Part shown: positions 51,457 through 62,911 of the stretch, piece by piece
Layout of the letters: every line of letters starts with the position of its first letter
Position numbering within the stretch: the first letter of the stretch is position 1
From: Alloalcanivorax mobilis
GTDB taxonomy: Bacteria > Pseudomonadota > Gammaproteobacteria > Pseudomonadales > Alcanivoracaceae
Length of the DNA: 64,000 nucleotides
Assembly: GCF_002864685.1 (NCBI RefSeq)
Contig: NZ_NMQZ01000014.1
Coordinates: 1-64,000, forward strand
Reading direction: 5' to 3'
Notes under the pieces: generated by a model
Seen by the model: the letters and a program-made list of their open reading frames with translations, nothing else
Database searches by the model: none
Told to the model about the DNA's origin: nothing
Made by a program: the position numbers and the translations under genes

Positions 51457-51591
51457 GTAGGAGCAGGCCGTGCAAGCGACGTCTTTTGGCCGAATGGCAC
51501 GGTGTCTTTGCCGCGAACCTGACGGGTTTGCGGTCAGACGTCCGACGCGAAAACCAGAATCAAACCCGTCGCTGGCTGGGCCTGCTCCTAC
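51457..51591. repeat. REP/REPIN-like inverted element
   Basis: Perfect 13-bp terminal arms GTAGGAGCAGGCC (51457-51469) and GGCCTGCTCCTAC (51579-51591) enclose a second perfect 10-bp pair GACGGGTTTG/CAAACCCGTC (51521-51530, 51561-51570). GTAGGAGC is the start of many Pseudomonas REP sequences. The element sits in the 284-nt gap between the TenA-like gene and the transglutaminase gene. Two REP units facing each other (a REPIN) is the best guess. Confidence 0.72.
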
Positions 51592-51641
51592 ACAAAGATA
51601 GAAACCTTTCCGCCGCGTGGGCAGGGCCGATGGCACCGCCG

Positions 51642-53672
51642 TCAGCGCCGCAGCGCCCGCAACAGCGCCCGCCGCCGCCGCGCCAGCGCCGCCAGTTCGG
51701 CCCGCGCCGGCGGTTGCTCGCCCCGGTAGGCGAGCTGCTCGAACAGGCAACGCCAGTGGCCGGCGGCGCGGGCGGCGGTGGGCCGCGCCCGGCTCACCAG
51801 CGCGGCCAGTTCAGCGGCGGACGCCGCCGCCGGCGCCGTCAGGTCGCGGCGCGCCAGCGCCCGGCGCAGCCGGTGGAACTCCCGCTGCAACGGAGTGATG
51901 GGGCGGTCACGCCGGCGCAGCAACACCCAGGCGCCGAGCACGGCGGCGAACACCGCCAGCGAGACCATCAACGCCAGCCCCACACGCCACGGCGAGACCC
52001 CGCCCAGCAGGCGCTGCCAGAGCGCCCGCTGTTGGTCCTGACGGTAACCGAGCACCCATTTTTGCCAGTTGAAATCCAGGTAGTCCACCCATTGCCGGAG
52101 CTGGAACAGCAGCGGCAGGCGGCCGATGCCGCCCAACGCCGCGTCGGCGCCATCGCCAGCGCGTTGCAGGGCGCCGCGCAGGCCCAGTTCCACACGCTCC
52201 GGCGCCACCGCCCCAGTCGGGTCGACGCGCACCCAGCCCTGCCCGCTCAACCACACCTCGGCCCAGGCATGAGCGTCGTACTGACGCACCTGAAGGTATT
52301 CGCCGGCGTTCATCTCACCGCCCTGGTAGCCGGCCACCACCCGGGCCGGCACGCCAGCGGCGCGCATCAAAAAGGTAAACGCGGACGCGTAGTGCTCGCA
52401 GAAGCCGCGCCGGGTGCCAAACAGAAAGCCATCCACGGTATCGCCGCTCAGGCGCGGCGGCTGCAGGGTGTAATGGAACGGCCGCTGGCGGAAATAACCC
52501 AGGGCGGCGTTGACCCGGGCGCTGTTATCCCGATATTGCCGCCGCCATTGCTCGGCCAGGGCGCGGGCGCGGGGGTTGCCGCCCTCGGGCAACGACAGCA
52601 TCAGGTCGCGCTCGGCCTGCTCCAGGGTGAGCGCCCCGGCCCGAGCGGCCGGCACGCTGTGCACCCGGTAACCCAGCGCCGTGTCCACGGCGTGATCGGC
52701 GACCAACCGCCAGTCACGGGCCAGGCCCATGCCATCCAGGTCGGTGAACGGCACCGCCAGGGCGTACAGCCAGCGCCGCTGGCTGGGCTCCATGATCACC
52801 CGGTAGCGATAGCCGGCGGCGTCGCCTCGGGCAGCCAGCAGACTCTGGTACCAGGGCGGCGCCGCGCCACGGCCCCGGTACAGGGTGTCCCGGTCACGCC
52901 AACCACGCGGGCGCGCCTGGCTCCAGGTGGTGCCGTCGAAGTAACTGTAGGTCAGGCCGCGCCAATAGCGCTCCCGGGGCGGCGGTGGCGGGCCCTGGAA
53001 CTCGACCCTGAACGCCAGCGCGCTGGATTCGGTCAGGCTACTGACCTGCCCCGGCGACATGGTATCGCTCATGCCGGTGCGGGCCTGACCGCCGCCGAGC
53101 GGCATGCTCCACATCGGCGCCACCCGGGGCACCAGGATAAACAGCACCACCGCCAACGGCAGTGCCTGGCCCAGCAGCACAGCGGCGGTGCGCACATGCT
53201 GGCGACGCCGGGCGTGGGTATCGCTGTAGTTGATGCCCGCCAGGCTGGCGGTCAGCAACAGCAGGCAGCCGGACACATACAGGGCGGCACCGGGCCCCCG
53301 GTAAAACAGCAACACCGTGGCACAGACAAAATAGCCCAGTACGATCAACACATAGGCATCGCGCTTGCTGACCAGCTCCAGATACTTCAGCGCGAACAAA
53401 CTGGTGATCAGCGCGGTGCCTGCTTCCGGGCCATGCAGCCGACCAAAGCTGCGCCAGGTCGCCGCCACCGTCGCCACCAGCAGCGCCAGCCGCACCAACC
53501 GGCCCGGCGACGCCAGCCGTTGCCGTTCGATCAAGGCCCGCCAGCCCAGCACCAGCAACAACAGAGCCGCCTGCCAGAGCGGGCCGCGCAACAATTGCGG
53601 CAGCGAGGCGGCGACGATGCCCAGGGTCAACCAGGTGCGCGCGTGGCTGGGAATCTGATAAATGCGCGCCAT
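51642..53672 (-). CDS. tgpA: Transglutaminase-domain membrane protein (TgpA type)
   Basis: This 676-residue protein has five to six N-terminal membrane helices (DUF3488), a periplasmic transglutaminase-like domain with the Cys-His-Asp set (GFCEHYASAF, DAHAWAEVW, VDPTG), one more helix near residue 560 and a DUF4129-type tail. In Pseudomonas aeruginosa the relative TgpA is essential. It forms the last gene of the MoxR-DUF58-TgpA operon; its ATG overlaps the DUF58 stop by 1 nt. Confidence 0.9.
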   Translation of the reverse strand: MARIYQIPSHARTWLTLGIVAASLPQLLRGPLWQAALLLLVLGWRALIERQRLASPGRLVRLALLVATVAATWRSFGRLHGPEAGTALITSLFALKYLELVSKRDAYVLIVLGYFVCATVLLFYRGPGAALYVSGCLLLLTASLAGINYSDTHARRRQHVRTAAVLLGQALPLAVVLFILVPRVAPMWSMPLGGGQARTGMSDTMSPGQVSSLTESSALAFRVEFQGPPPPPRERYWRGLTYSYFDGTTWSQARPRGWRDRDTLYRGRGAAPPWYQSLLAARGDAAGYRYRVIMEPSQRRWLYALAVPFTDLDGMGLARDWRLVADHAVDTALGYRVHSVPAARAGALTLEQAERDLMLSLPEGGNPRARALAEQWRRQYRDNSARVNAALGYFRQRPFHYTLQPPRLSGDTVDGFLFGTRRGFCEHYASAFTFLMRAAGVPARVVAGYQGGEMNAGEYLQVRQYDAHAWAEVWLSGQGWVRVDPTGAVAPERVELGLRGALQRAGDGADAALGGIGRLPLLFQLRQWVDYLDFNWQKWVLGYRQDQQRALWQRLLGGVSPWRVGLALMVSLAVFAAVLGAWVLLRRRDRPITPLQREFHRLRRALARRDLTAPAAASAAELAALVSRARPTAARAAGHWRCLFEQLAYRGEQPPARAELAALARRRRALLRALRR

Positions 53673-54616
53673 CAGCGTGGCCCGCCGTGGCGGGCGAGCA
53701 GATCCAGGGCACGCTGGCGGTGCTCATCGCCTTGCCCCGGGGCCAGGGTGGCATCGGGCAATTCCAGGGCAAACGGCCGGTTCTCGCGGGTCAGACGCAG
53801 CACCCAATAGCACAGCACCGAAAGGCGCGCTTCCATGCCCTGCCCCTCAAGACGCTGATAGCGCAACCACAGACGGCCATTGGCGGGCTCCTGGAACAGT
53901 TTGACGTGCAGACCTCGCCCGCGCGCGTACCCTTTCCAGTCCACCTGGCGCAGGGAATCGCCCGGCGCGTAGGCGCGCAGGCCCTGGAATTCCTCGCTGC
54001 CGATTTGCCCGGCCCGGGCCACCTCTCGGTGGCCGTCGCCACCGTCGGCCGGGCATTGCGCCGTGCTTTGTGGGCGCGGCCAGGCCCGGCAGGCCTGATC
54101 CAAGGCCACCAGAGACCAGCTGCGCAGCAGCCCCAGCGGGTAGCGGCTCTGCACCCGCAGGCGCGGCGGTGTCACCCGGCCACGACGCGGCAACGGCAGA
54201 TTGAACCACAGCGCGCTCTCTTCACCGGGCTCGATGCTGATTTCCTGGGGTGGCTGATCGAGCCAGCTCAGCCACAGGCTGCGGTGCGCGCGCCGTTGGG
54301 CGATCAACACCACCTGCAGGGCGCCCTGGCCGCCGGCGAAGCCACTGCGCGAGGCGCCGGCGCGCAGGCTCAGGCCGGAGAGATTGCGGTAAGTGTGCAA
54401 AATGGTGACCACGAACAGGCTGAGCATGACGAAACACAGCCCCAGGATCAGGTTGTTTTCGTAATTGATGCCGCCGATGAACAACAGCACCGCCACCAGC
54501 ACATAGAGGAAACCGTAACCGGAGGGAAAAATAAAAATACGGCGCTGATCAAGACGTACCTGAGCGGCGCGGGGAAGGCGGCGTTCCAGCCAGCGTTGCC
54601 AGGCTTGCTTGAACAC
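53672..54616 (-). CDS. DUF58 (von Willebrand-like) protein
   Basis: This 314-residue protein has two N-terminal hydrophobic segments and the DUF58 signature GSEEFQGLRAYAPGDSLRQV followed by DWKGYARG. DUF58 proteins are partners of MoxR ATPases. It sits between the moxR gene (15 nt upstream) and tgpA. Confidence 0.9.
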   Translation of the reverse strand: MFKQAWQRWLERRLPRAAQVRLDQRRIFIFPSGYGFLYVLVAVLLFIGGINYENNLILGLCFVMLSLFVVTILHTYRNLSGLSLRAGASRSGFAGGQGALQVVLIAQRRAHRSLWLSWLDQPPQEISIEPGEESALWFNLPLPRRGRVTPPRLRVQSRYPLGLLRSWSLVALDQACRAWPRPQSTAQCPADGGDGHREVARAGQIGSEEFQGLRAYAPGDSLRQVDWKGYARGRGLHVKLFQEPANGRLWLRYQRLEGQGMEARLSVLCYWVLRLTRENRPFALELPDATLAPGQGDEHRQRALDLLARHGGPR

Positions 54617-54631
54617 GGCGCTTCCTCCCGC

Positions 54632-55543
54632 TCAGTGACGCACCACCGGTACGCTCTGCAGCAGCGACTGGGTCATGGCGGCCACGCTGCCGCCCTGGCG
54701 CGACTGCAAGCGGTGCTCGGCCACCGCCGACCACACCGCCTGCACGTCTTCGGGCAACACGTAATTACGGTCGTGGAGCAACGCCCAGGCACGGGCGGCG
54801 CGCAACAGCCCCAGGCCGGCGCGTGGCGACAGCCCGGCCTCCAGGCGGTCGTCGGCGCGGGTGGCTTCCAGCAAACGCTGGATGTAATCCAGCAGTTCGT
54901 CGGTGGCGCGCACCTTGGCGACATGGGCGGTCAGTTTGATCAGACCGCTGGGGTCGATCACCGGCTTCAGGGCGCGGGCCGCTTCGCGCAGATCGCCACC
55001 GGCCAGCAGCGCGCGCTCCACCTCCGGCGAGGGGTAACCCAGGGAAATGCGCATCAGGAAACGGTCGAGTTGGGATTCGGGCAGCACGAAGGTACCGGCC
55101 TGGGTCACCGGGTTCTGGGTGGCGACCACGAAAAATGGATCGGGCAGCGCCCGGGTGGCGCCATCCAGCGTCACCTGCCGCTCTTCCATCGCTTCCAGCA
55201 AGGCGCCCTGGGTCTTGGGGGTGGCCCGATTGATCTCGTCGGCGAGCAGCAATTGGGTGAACACCGGCCCCTCACGAAGAGAAAACGCACGGCTGTCGGG
55301 GTCGAACACGGAAACACCGAGGATATCGGCGGGCAGCATATCGCTGGTGAACTGAACACGGCGGTAGTCGAGGCGGAACACCCGCGCCAGCGCATGCGCC
55401 AGCGTGGTCTTGCCCATCCCCGGCAGATCCTCGATCAACAGATGACCGCCCGCGAGCATGCAGGCCAGCGCCAGTTTCAGCTGTTCGGTTTTACCCAGCA
55501 CCACGCTGCCCACCTGGGCCAGCGCTTTATCCAACGCCTGCAT
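54632..55543 (-). CDS. MoxR-family AAA+ ATPase
   Basis: This 303-residue ATPase has Walker A (LPGMGKTTLAHALA), Walker B (LLLADEINRATPKTQGALLE), a sensor TQNPVTQAGTFVLPESQLDRF and the lid domain RAGLGLLRAARAWALL. MoxR ATPases work as chaperones or activators with the DUF58 and transglutaminase proteins encoded downstream. Start at 55543, 20 nt from a heptad array. Confidence 0.92.
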   Translation of the reverse strand: MQALDKALAQVGSVVLGKTEQLKLALACMLAGGHLLIEDLPGMGKTTLAHALARVFRLDYRRVQFTSDMLPADILGVSVFDPDSRAFSLREGPVFTQLLLADEINRATPKTQGALLEAMEERQVTLDGATRALPDPFFVVATQNPVTQAGTFVLPESQLDRFLMRISLGYPSPEVERALLAGGDLREAARALKPVIDPSGLIKLTAHVAKVRATDELLDYIQRLLEATRADDRLEAGLSPRAGLGLLRAARAWALLHDRNYVLPEDVQAVWSAVAEHRLQSRQGGSVAAMTQSLLQSVPVVRH

Positions 55544-55562
55544 AAACCCCCTCGAAGAAGAA

Positions 55563-55686
55563 AGTTAAAAGTGAAAAGTTGAAACGCGAAAAAGCTCGCC
55601 GCTATCCGGTTTCACCGTGCCCACGCCCAAAGTCCACGGTGGGCACCGGCCCAGCTCCTTTTAACTTTTAACTTTTAACTTTTAAC
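55563..55686. repeat. Inverted heptad pair with core hairpin
   Basis: The left arm has four heptads (agttaaa, agtgaaa, agttgaa, acgcgaa; 55563-55590). The right arm has ttttaac four times without error (55659-55686), ending 5 nt before the metZ stop codon. Between them the core has the inverted pair GTGCCCAC/GTGGGCAC (near 55617 and 55639). The left arm lies upstream of moxR, so the region doubles as its promoter. Confidence 0.85.
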
Positions 55687-55691
55687 TTGTT

Positions 55692-56903
55692 CTAGAATCC
55701 GAGCGCTTTGAGCCCCCTGCTCAAGTCGGTTTTCAGATCTTCCACGTGTTCCAGGCCAATCGCCAGCCGGATCAGGTTTTCTGTGATGCCGGCCCGCTCT
55801 TTTTCCTCGGGGTCGACGCGGCCGTGGGTGGTGGAGCCGGGGTGGGTGATGGTGGATTTCACGTCACCCAGGTTGGCGGTGATGGAAATCAGGCGGGTGC
55901 CGTCCATGAAACGCCAGGCGGCCTGGCGGTCGCGGTGGCCGTCGCTGTCTTCCACCTCGATGGCGATCACCGCGCCAAAACCGCTTTGCTGACGCGCCGC
56001 CAACTGGTGCTGAGGGTGGCTCTCCAGGCCGGAATAATGCACCCGGGCGATGCCCGGTTGCTGCTCCAGCCAGCGCGCCAGCAGCAGGGTATTTTCCGAA
56101 TGCGCTTTCATGCGCAGGCCGAGAGTTTCCAAGCCCTTGAGGAACACCCAGGCGTTGAACGGGCTCATGCTGGGCCCAGCGGAGCGCACGAACCCGAGCA
56201 CTTCGTCGGTGAGTGTGGCCGGGCCGACCACCGCGCCACCCAGGCAACGGCCCTGGCCGTCCAGATATTTGGTGGCGCTGTGAATCACCAGATCGGCACC
56301 CAGCTCAATCGGCTTTTGCAGCGCCGGCGTGCAAAAACAATTGTCCACGACCAACAACGCGCCCTGGTCGTGGGCAAGCCTGGCCAGCGCTTCGATGTCA
56401 CCGATCTCGGAGAGCGGATTGGACGGGCTTTCCAGAAACAGGATTTTGGTTTCCGGACGCATGGCGGCACGCCATTGATCCAGATCGGCCAGATCCACCA
56501 GCGTGGTGTCGATATTGAATTTCTTCAAATAACGGTTGTAGATCACATTGGTGGTGCCGAACACGCTGCGCGAGCTGACCACGTGATCGCCGGGCGCCAG
56601 CAGCGCGAAGAAGGTGCTGCTGATGGCCGCCATGCCGGAGGCCAGCGCCACCGCCTTTTCACCGCCTTCCATGGCGGCGAGCCGCTCTTCGAAGGCGCGC
56701 ACCGTGGGGTTGGTGAAACGGGAGTAGACATTGCCCGGCTGCTCGCCGGAAAAGCGCGCGGCGGCCTGGGCCGCGCTGTCGTACACAAAGCTCGAGGTGA
56801 GAAAGATCGGGTCCGAGTGCGCCATCTCGTCGGTGCGCAACTGCGCCCAGCGGATCGCCAGGGTATCGGTATGCAGTTCACTCGGGTCCGGTTTATCGCT
56901 CAT
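55692..56903 (-). CDS. metZ: O-succinylhomoserine sulfhydrylase MetZ
   Basis: This 403-residue PLP enzyme of the Cys/Met-metabolism family makes homocysteine directly from O-succinylhomoserine and sulfide. The PLP lysine is K212 in HSATKYLDGQG; YSRFTNPTVRAFEERLA and GDVKSTITHPGSTTHGR are hallmarks. As in Pseudomonas it follows purF, here after 21 nt. GAGG lies upstream of the ATG at 56903. Confidence 0.93.
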   Translation of the reverse strand: MSDKPDPSELHTDTLAIRWAQLRTDEMAHSDPIFLTSSFVYDSAAQAAARFSGEQPGNVYSRFTNPTVRAFEERLAAMEGGEKAVALASGMAAISSTFFALLAPGDHVVSSRSVFGTTNVIYNRYLKKFNIDTTLVDLADLDQWRAAMRPETKILFLESPSNPLSEIGDIEALARLAHDQGALLVVDNCFCTPALQKPIELGADLVIHSATKYLDGQGRCLGGAVVGPATLTDEVLGFVRSAGPSMSPFNAWVFLKGLETLGLRMKAHSENTLLLARWLEQQPGIARVHYSGLESHPQHQLAARQQSGFGAVIAIEVEDSDGHRDRQAAWRFMDGTRLISITANLGDVKSTITHPGSTTHGRVDPEEKERAGITENLIRLAIGLEHVEDLKTDLSRGLKALGF

Positions 56904-56924
56904 TACCACCTCGGCTGGTCTGAA

Positions 56925-58448
<1,524 letters not shown>

Positions 58449-58460
58449 GTTGAGAATCCT

Positions 58461-58982
58461 CTAGGACGAAGGGGTCGTGCCAAGGGCCGGATGGCCATTG
58501 AAGTTCATCAGATAGGCCAGCAACTGCTCCGCCATACGGCGGGTCCAGTCTTCCAGCAGAGCGAAATGCGGCACCAGCATGGACTGCCGCCACCAGGGGT
58601 CCTGGCCAAAAAAGCGGTGCCCAAGGGCCACCAGAACCACCACCACCAACGCGCCACGCAATGCGCCGAATACCATGCCCAGCAGACGATCGGTGCCACT
58701 CAGGCCGGTCACTCGGATCAGCTCGCCAAGCAAATGATTGATCAACGCCCCGACCACCAGGGTGATCGCGAACAGGGTACCGAAAGCGACCGCGGTGCGT
58801 AGACTCGGGGTCTGTATCTGGTCTTGCAGAAGCAGCTCCAGCGCCGGGCTGAACAGGCGCGCGACGAGAAAGGCGGCCACCCACGTCAGCAGGGAAAAGG
58901 CTTCCCGGGTGAAACCGCGACGCACACTCAACAGTGTCGACACGGCGATGATAAACAGGATGATGCCGTCTGCCAGATTCAT
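58461..58982 (-). CDS. cvpA: CvpA family membrane protein
   Basis: This 173-residue inner-membrane protein has four helices and the family start LADGIILFIIAVSTLLSVRRG, followed by GFTREAFSLLTW. CvpA was named for a role in colicin V production and is linked to envelope functions. It precedes purF in the usual order. Confidence 0.92.
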   Translation of the reverse strand: MNLADGIILFIIAVSTLLSVRRGFTREAFSLLTWVAAFLVARLFSPALELLLQDQIQTPSLRTAVAFGTLFAITLVVGALINHLLGELIRVTGLSGTDRLLGMVFGALRGALVVVVLVALGHRFFGQDPWWRQSMLVPHFALLEDWTRRMAEQLLAYLMNFNGHPALGTTPSS

Positions 58983-59063
58983 GGAAAAGCGCGCGGTTGG
59001 AACAGGTCGCAGAGTCTAACAGAGGCTCCCTCGCTTGCACATGGGTTGGTTGGCTGGGCGGTG

Positions 59064-59264
59064 GACGCGAGACGCCAAGCGCCAAGCGCCGGACGCCGGA
59101 CGCCAGACGCTAGACGCTAGACGCTAGACGCTTAAAGACAACCCCGGCGGTTTCGTATTGGCTGGCAGCACGAACACAGCACCTACCGTAGCCGCAACGC
59201 CTTCAACCACGGGTTTTGATTCTAGCGTCCGGCGTCCAGCGTCTAGCGTCTGGCATCCAGCCTC
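59064..59264. repeat. Inverted heptad pair with ten-unit left arm
   Basis: The left arm has ten heptads in unbroken phase (59064-59133), from gacgcga to gacgcta and gacgctt. The right arm has six opposite-sense heptads (tagcgtc, cggcgtc, cagcgtc, tagcgtc, tggcatc, cagcctc; 59223-59264), the last running into the stop codon of the SPOR gene. The core is about 89 nt. The region lies between two genes of the conserved block, where Pseudomonas has a simple gap. Confidence 0.85.
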
Positions 59265-59889
59265 AAGGCGCGAATCCACGCACCAGGCCCTGCAACGCAA
59301 AACGCTTATCGTCGGCGAGGCGCTGACGCAGGGCTTCGGCGCGGTCGCGTTTGATTTCCGGGCCCACGAACACCCGCTGCCAGGTGTTGCCATCCTGTTG
59401 CACGGCGCGCGCGTAGGCGTTGTAACCGGCCTCCTTGAGGCGCGCTGTCAGGGCATCGGCGTTGGCGCGGTCGCTGAAGCTGGCCACCTGAACGGTAAAA
59501 GCCGGGCTGGGGTTGTCCGGGTCGGCGGTCGGCTCGGCTTCGGCGGCGGGCTCGGGTCGCGCCTGCGGGGCCGGCTCGGCTTGCGGTTCCGGTGTGGCGT
59601 CGGCGGATGGCTGCCGCGCCCGATCGGCGCCCTGATCGGCGGCGGCCAGGTCGCCGGCATCGGCCACCGATTGCCGCTGCTCGCTGATCTGCTGGTCGGT
59701 TTGCTGGCGTTCGTCGTCGCTGATCACCGGCGCCACCTCCGGCTCTTCCAGGGCCGGCGGTTCCGGGATCGACATGTCCAGGGCCACCCGCACTTCATCC
59801 GGGCTGCGCAACACCAGCGGCACCAGGATCGCGGCCAACAGCAACAACAGCAGAAAACCGATCAACCGCTGACGGGATTTCACGTCCAC
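59263..59889 (-). CDS. SPOR-domain protein (DedD-like)
   Basis: This 208-residue inner-membrane protein has one N-terminal helix (LIGFLLLLLLAAILVPLVLR), a Pro/Ala/Glu-rich linker and a C-terminal SPOR domain (about residues 130-205, FTVQVASFSDRANADALTARL). SPOR domains bind denuded peptidoglycan at the division site. Its position between folC and cvpA matches dedD. Confidence 0.9.
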   Translation of the reverse strand: MDVKSRQRLIGFLLLLLLAAILVPLVLRSPDEVRVALDMSIPEPPALEEPEVAPVISDDERQQTDQQISEQRQSVADAGDLAAADQGADRARQPSADATPEPQAEPAPQARPEPAAEAEPTADPDNPSPAFTVQVASFSDRANADALTARLKEAGYNAYARAVQQDGNTWQRVFVGPEIKRDRAEALRQRLADDKRFALQGLVRGFAP

Positions 59890-59893
59890 TTTT

Positions 59894-61153
59894 TCACTCT
59901 CCCGGGTCCGTTTCGCGCTCGATGACGGCCAGCGCCTCCGCGACGGTAAAGAATGAGCCCACTATAACCACCTGATCCCCCGCCGCGCTATCCGTCACCG
60001 CCTGATCAAGGGCGTCGGCGACGCTGGCGCAGTGACGGGGGGCAATCCGCTCGGGCAAGGCCCGGGCCAGGCGGCGGGTGTCCGCCGCGCGGGGCAGATC
60101 CGGCCGCGCCAGATACCACCGCAGCGGCTCATCGGCGAGCCGGCGGACCACCGCGTCCACCGGTTTGTCGGCCATCATGCCGAGCACCAGGCGCCGCTCG
60201 CCGGCGCAGGGCGGCAGGCGCGTGAACAGGCGGCTGAGCGCCTCCAGATTATGACCCACGTCCAACACGCACTCCACGCCCCGATAGCGCAGTTGCTGGC
60301 AGCGGCCTTGCAAGCGCAGCGTCGCCGCCGCCGCCAGGTGCTCGCTGGCCGGGGCCAGCCCGGCGGCACACAGCGCCTGTACCGCGCTGGCCAGGTTGTC
60401 GGCACTCAGCGCCACCGGCTCCGGCATCGGGTACGCCACCGTTTGCCCGGCACCGTCGCGCAACCGTAATTCGCCATCGGCGAGGTCGAACTCGCGGCCG
60501 GCCCGATACGGCCGCGCGCCGATCCGCGCGATTTCCTGGTCCAGATTGGCCGGCGCGTCGATCTCCCCGTAGATCAGTGGCCTGCCGGCGCGGGCAATGC
60601 CCAGTTTTTCCACGGCAATGGCTTCACGGCTGTCGCCAAGCCAATCGGTGTGATCCAGGCCGATGGAGGTCACCACCGCCACCTGCGCGTCAATCAGATT
60701 GACCGCGTCGAGGCGGCCGCCCAGGCCCACTTCCAGGATCGTCAGGTGCGCGCCGCTGCCGGCGAACAGCCACAACGCCGCCAGCGTGGTGAACTCGAAA
60801 TAGGTCAGCGGCACCGTGCCGCGAGCCGCGTCCACCGCTTCAAAAGCGCGCACCAGGGCGGCGGCGTCGGCGGGGCCATCGGGCAGATGGATGCGTTCAT
60901 TGAAGCGCAGGATGTGCGGCGAGGTGTACACGCAGCAGCGTTGGCCGCCCTGCTCCGCCAGCGCGCGCAGCAGCGCAACCACCGAACCCTTGCCGTTGGT
61001 GCCGGCCACGGTGATCACCGGCATCGGCAGTGTGGTCACGGCCAGCCGCTCGGCCACCTGGCGCAGGCGCGCCAGGCCGAGTTCGATGTCGCTGGGGTGG
61101 AGCCGCTCGATGCGCTCCAGCCAGTGCCGGAGCTGGAGGGCCGCAGAGGTCAA
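59894..61153 (-). CDS. folC: Folylpolyglutamate/dihydrofolate synthase FolC
   Basis: This 419-residue ATP-dependent ligase makes dihydrofolate and adds glutamates to folates. The P-loop is [15 protein letters not shown], with [12 protein letters not shown] and the conserved GLDHTDWLG. It overlaps the accD stop by ATGA (61150), showing translational coupling, and lies 4 nt upstream of the SPOR gene. Confidence 0.95.
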   Translation of the reverse strand: MTSAALQLRHWLERIERLHPSDIELGLARLRQVAERLAVTTLPMPVITVAGTNGKGSVVALLRALAEQGGQRCCVYTSPHILRFNERIHLPDGPADAAALVRAFEAVDAARGTVPLTYFEFTTLAALWLFAGSGAHLTILEVGLGGRLDAVNLIDAQVAVVTSIGLDHTDWLGDSREAIAVEKLGIARAGRPLIYGEIDAPANLDQEIARIGARPYRAGREFDLADGELRLRDGAGQTVAYPMPEPVALSADNLASAVQALCAAGLAPASEHLAAAATLRLQGRCQQLRYRGVECVLDVGHNLEALSRLFTRLPPCAGERRLVLGMMADKPVDAVVRRLADEPLRWYLARPDLPRAADTRRLARALPERIAPRHCASVADALDQAVTDSAAGDQVVIVGSFFTVAEALAVIERETDPGE

Positions 61154-62025
61154 ACAGCGTCCGCCAGCGGCGCCCCGGTCATGTTGGCGAGCAACCGGTG
61201 CAACGTGTCGCGCATATGCTGACGCTCCACGATCATGTCGATGGCGCCGTGGTCGAGCAGGAACTCACTGCGCTGGAAGCCTTCCGGCAGCTTCTGGCGC
61301 ACGGTCTGTTCGATCACGCGCGGGCCGGCGAAGCCGATCAGCGCGTTCGGCTCGGCCACATTGACGTCGCCGAGCATGGCCAGGGACGCGGACACGCCGC
61401 CATAGACCGGATCGGTGAGCACGGAGATAAACGGCAAGCCGGCCTCGCGCAGGCGCTCCAGAGCGGCGGAGGTCTTGGCCATCTGCATCAGCGAGAACAG
61501 TGCTTCCTGCATGCGCGCGCCACCGCTGGCGGCGAAGCACACCAGCGGCAGCTTTTGCTCCAGGCAGACGTTCACCGCGCGCACGAAGCGCTCGCCCACC
61601 ACCGACCCCATGGAACCGCCCATAAACCGGAACTCAAAGGCGCAGGCGACCAGCGGCAGACCGTTCAGCTTGCCCTTCATCACCACCAGGGCGTCTTTCT
61701 CCTCGGTCTCTTTCTGGGCGCCGCTGAGGCGATCCTTGTATTTTTTTGAATCCTTGAACTTGAGCCGGTCCACCGGCGCCAGATCGGCGCCGATCTCGCT
61801 GACCGGGCCCTCGTCCAGGAACAGCTTGAGGCGCTTGCGCGCGCCCACGCGCATGTGATGTTCGCATTTCGGACACACATCCAGATTGCGCTCCAGCTCC
61901 GGCCGGTACAGGGCGCTGTCGCAACGCGGACATTTCCGCCACAACCCTTCGGGAACATTGTTACGACGGCTCTCCTCCGGGCGGCGTACCGCGGGAAGGA
62001 TTTTTTCCAGCCAGTTGTTGCTCAT
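61150..62025 (-). CDS. accD: Acetyl-CoA carboxylase beta subunit AccD
   Basis: This 291-residue carboxyltransferase subunit has an N-terminal zinc ribbon with two CxxC pairs ([18 protein letters not shown]) and the crotonase-like acyl-CoA domain ([34 protein letters not shown]). With AccA it makes malonyl-CoA for fatty-acid synthesis. Order trpA-accD-folC is standard for Pseudomonas-like bacteria. Confidence 0.96.
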   Translation of the reverse strand: MSNNWLEKILPAVRRPEESRRNNVPEGLWRKCPRCDSALYRPELERNLDVCPKCEHHMRVGARKRLKLFLDEGPVSEIGADLAPVDRLKFKDSKKYKDRLSGAQKETEEKDALVVMKGKLNGLPLVACAFEFRFMGGSMGSVVGERFVRAVNVCLEQKLPLVCFAASGGARMQEALFSLMQMAKTSAALERLREAGLPFISVLTDPVYGGVSASLAMLGDVNVAEPNALIGFAGPRVIEQTVRQKLPEGFQRSEFLLDHGAIDMIVERQHMRDTLHRLLANMTGAPLADAV

Positions 62026-62063
62026 CGTCGACGCCTACTCTGTTGCGCGAACCGCGGGGCGGC

Positions 62064-62870
62064 TCAGGGCTTGTCCATGGCGGCACGCATGTCGGCGAGA
62101 ATCGCCGCCATGGCGGGGGCGATCTTCTCCGGGTGCTGCTCGTGTTCGGCGGCCTGGCTGACCAGTACGCTGCCGACCACGACACCGTCGGAGACCCGGC
62201 TCACCGCTTGTGCCGATTGCGCGTCCTTGATACCAAAGCCTACCCCAATCGGCAATTGGGCAAGGTTGCGAATTGTTTCAACGCGGGCCGCCACCTCGTT
62301 CACATCAAGGCTGGCGGAGCCGGTGACCCCTTTCACCGAGACGTAATACAGGTAACCGCTGGCGGCGGCGGCAATCGACCGGATCCGAGCGTCGGTGGTG
62401 GTCGGCGCGATCAGAAAGATCAGGTCGATGCCGCGTTCACGAAACAGCGGCGCTACGTCCTCGCACTCTTCCGGCGGCAGGTCCACCAGCAGCACGCCGT
62501 CCACGCCAGCGGCCACGCAGGCGTCGGCGAAGCGGGCGTAGCCCATGATCTCCACCGGGTTCAGATAGCCCATCAGCACCACCGGCGTGGTGTCGTTGTC
62601 GCGCCGGAACTGGCCGACCATTTCCAACACGCGGGTCAAGCTGGTGCCGGCGCGCAGAGCCCGCTCACAGGCTTTCTGGATCACCGGGCCGTCGGCCATC
62701 GGATCGGAAAACGGCACCCCCAGCTCGATCACGTCGGCGCCCGCCTCGACCATGGCGTGCATGGCCGGCACCGTGACTTCCAGGGTCGGGTCGCCGGCGG
62801 TGATGTACGGGATCAGGGCTTTGCGTTGCTGCTCACCGAGTCGGGCGAAGCAGTCTTGAATACGGCTCAT
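62064..62870 (-). CDS. trpA: Tryptophan synthase alpha subunit TrpA
   Basis: This 268-residue TIM barrel cleaves indole-3-glycerol phosphate to indole and glyceraldehyde-3-phosphate. The catalytic residues E49 and D60 fall at their classical numbers ([18 protein letters not shown]). It works in a complex with TrpB, encoded just upstream (41-nt gap). Confidence 0.97.
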   Translation of the reverse strand: MSRIQDCFARLGEQQRKALIPYITAGDPTLEVTVPAMHAMVEAGADVIELGVPFSDPMADGPVIQKACERALRAGTSLTRVLEMVGQFRRDNDTTPVVLMGYLNPVEIMGYARFADACVAAGVDGVLLVDLPPEECEDVAPLFRERGIDLIFLIAPTTTDARIRSIAAAASGYLYYVSVKGVTGSASLDVNEVAARVETIRNLAQLPIGVGFGIKDAQSAQAVSRVSDGVVVGSVLVSQAAEHEQHPEKIAPAMAAILADMRAAMDKP

Positions 62871-62911
62871 GACTCTCTCTCTTATGCTGACTGTCAGGCT
62901 ACGCTTCGCGC

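Noticed and set aside
51438-53810. A 790-residue open frame on the plus strand opposite tgpA
   Set aside because: It is antisense to a protein with a clear transglutaminase active site, is rich in Arg, Gln, His and Pro as shadow frames in GC-rich DNA are, and has no family motif or ribosome-binding site.
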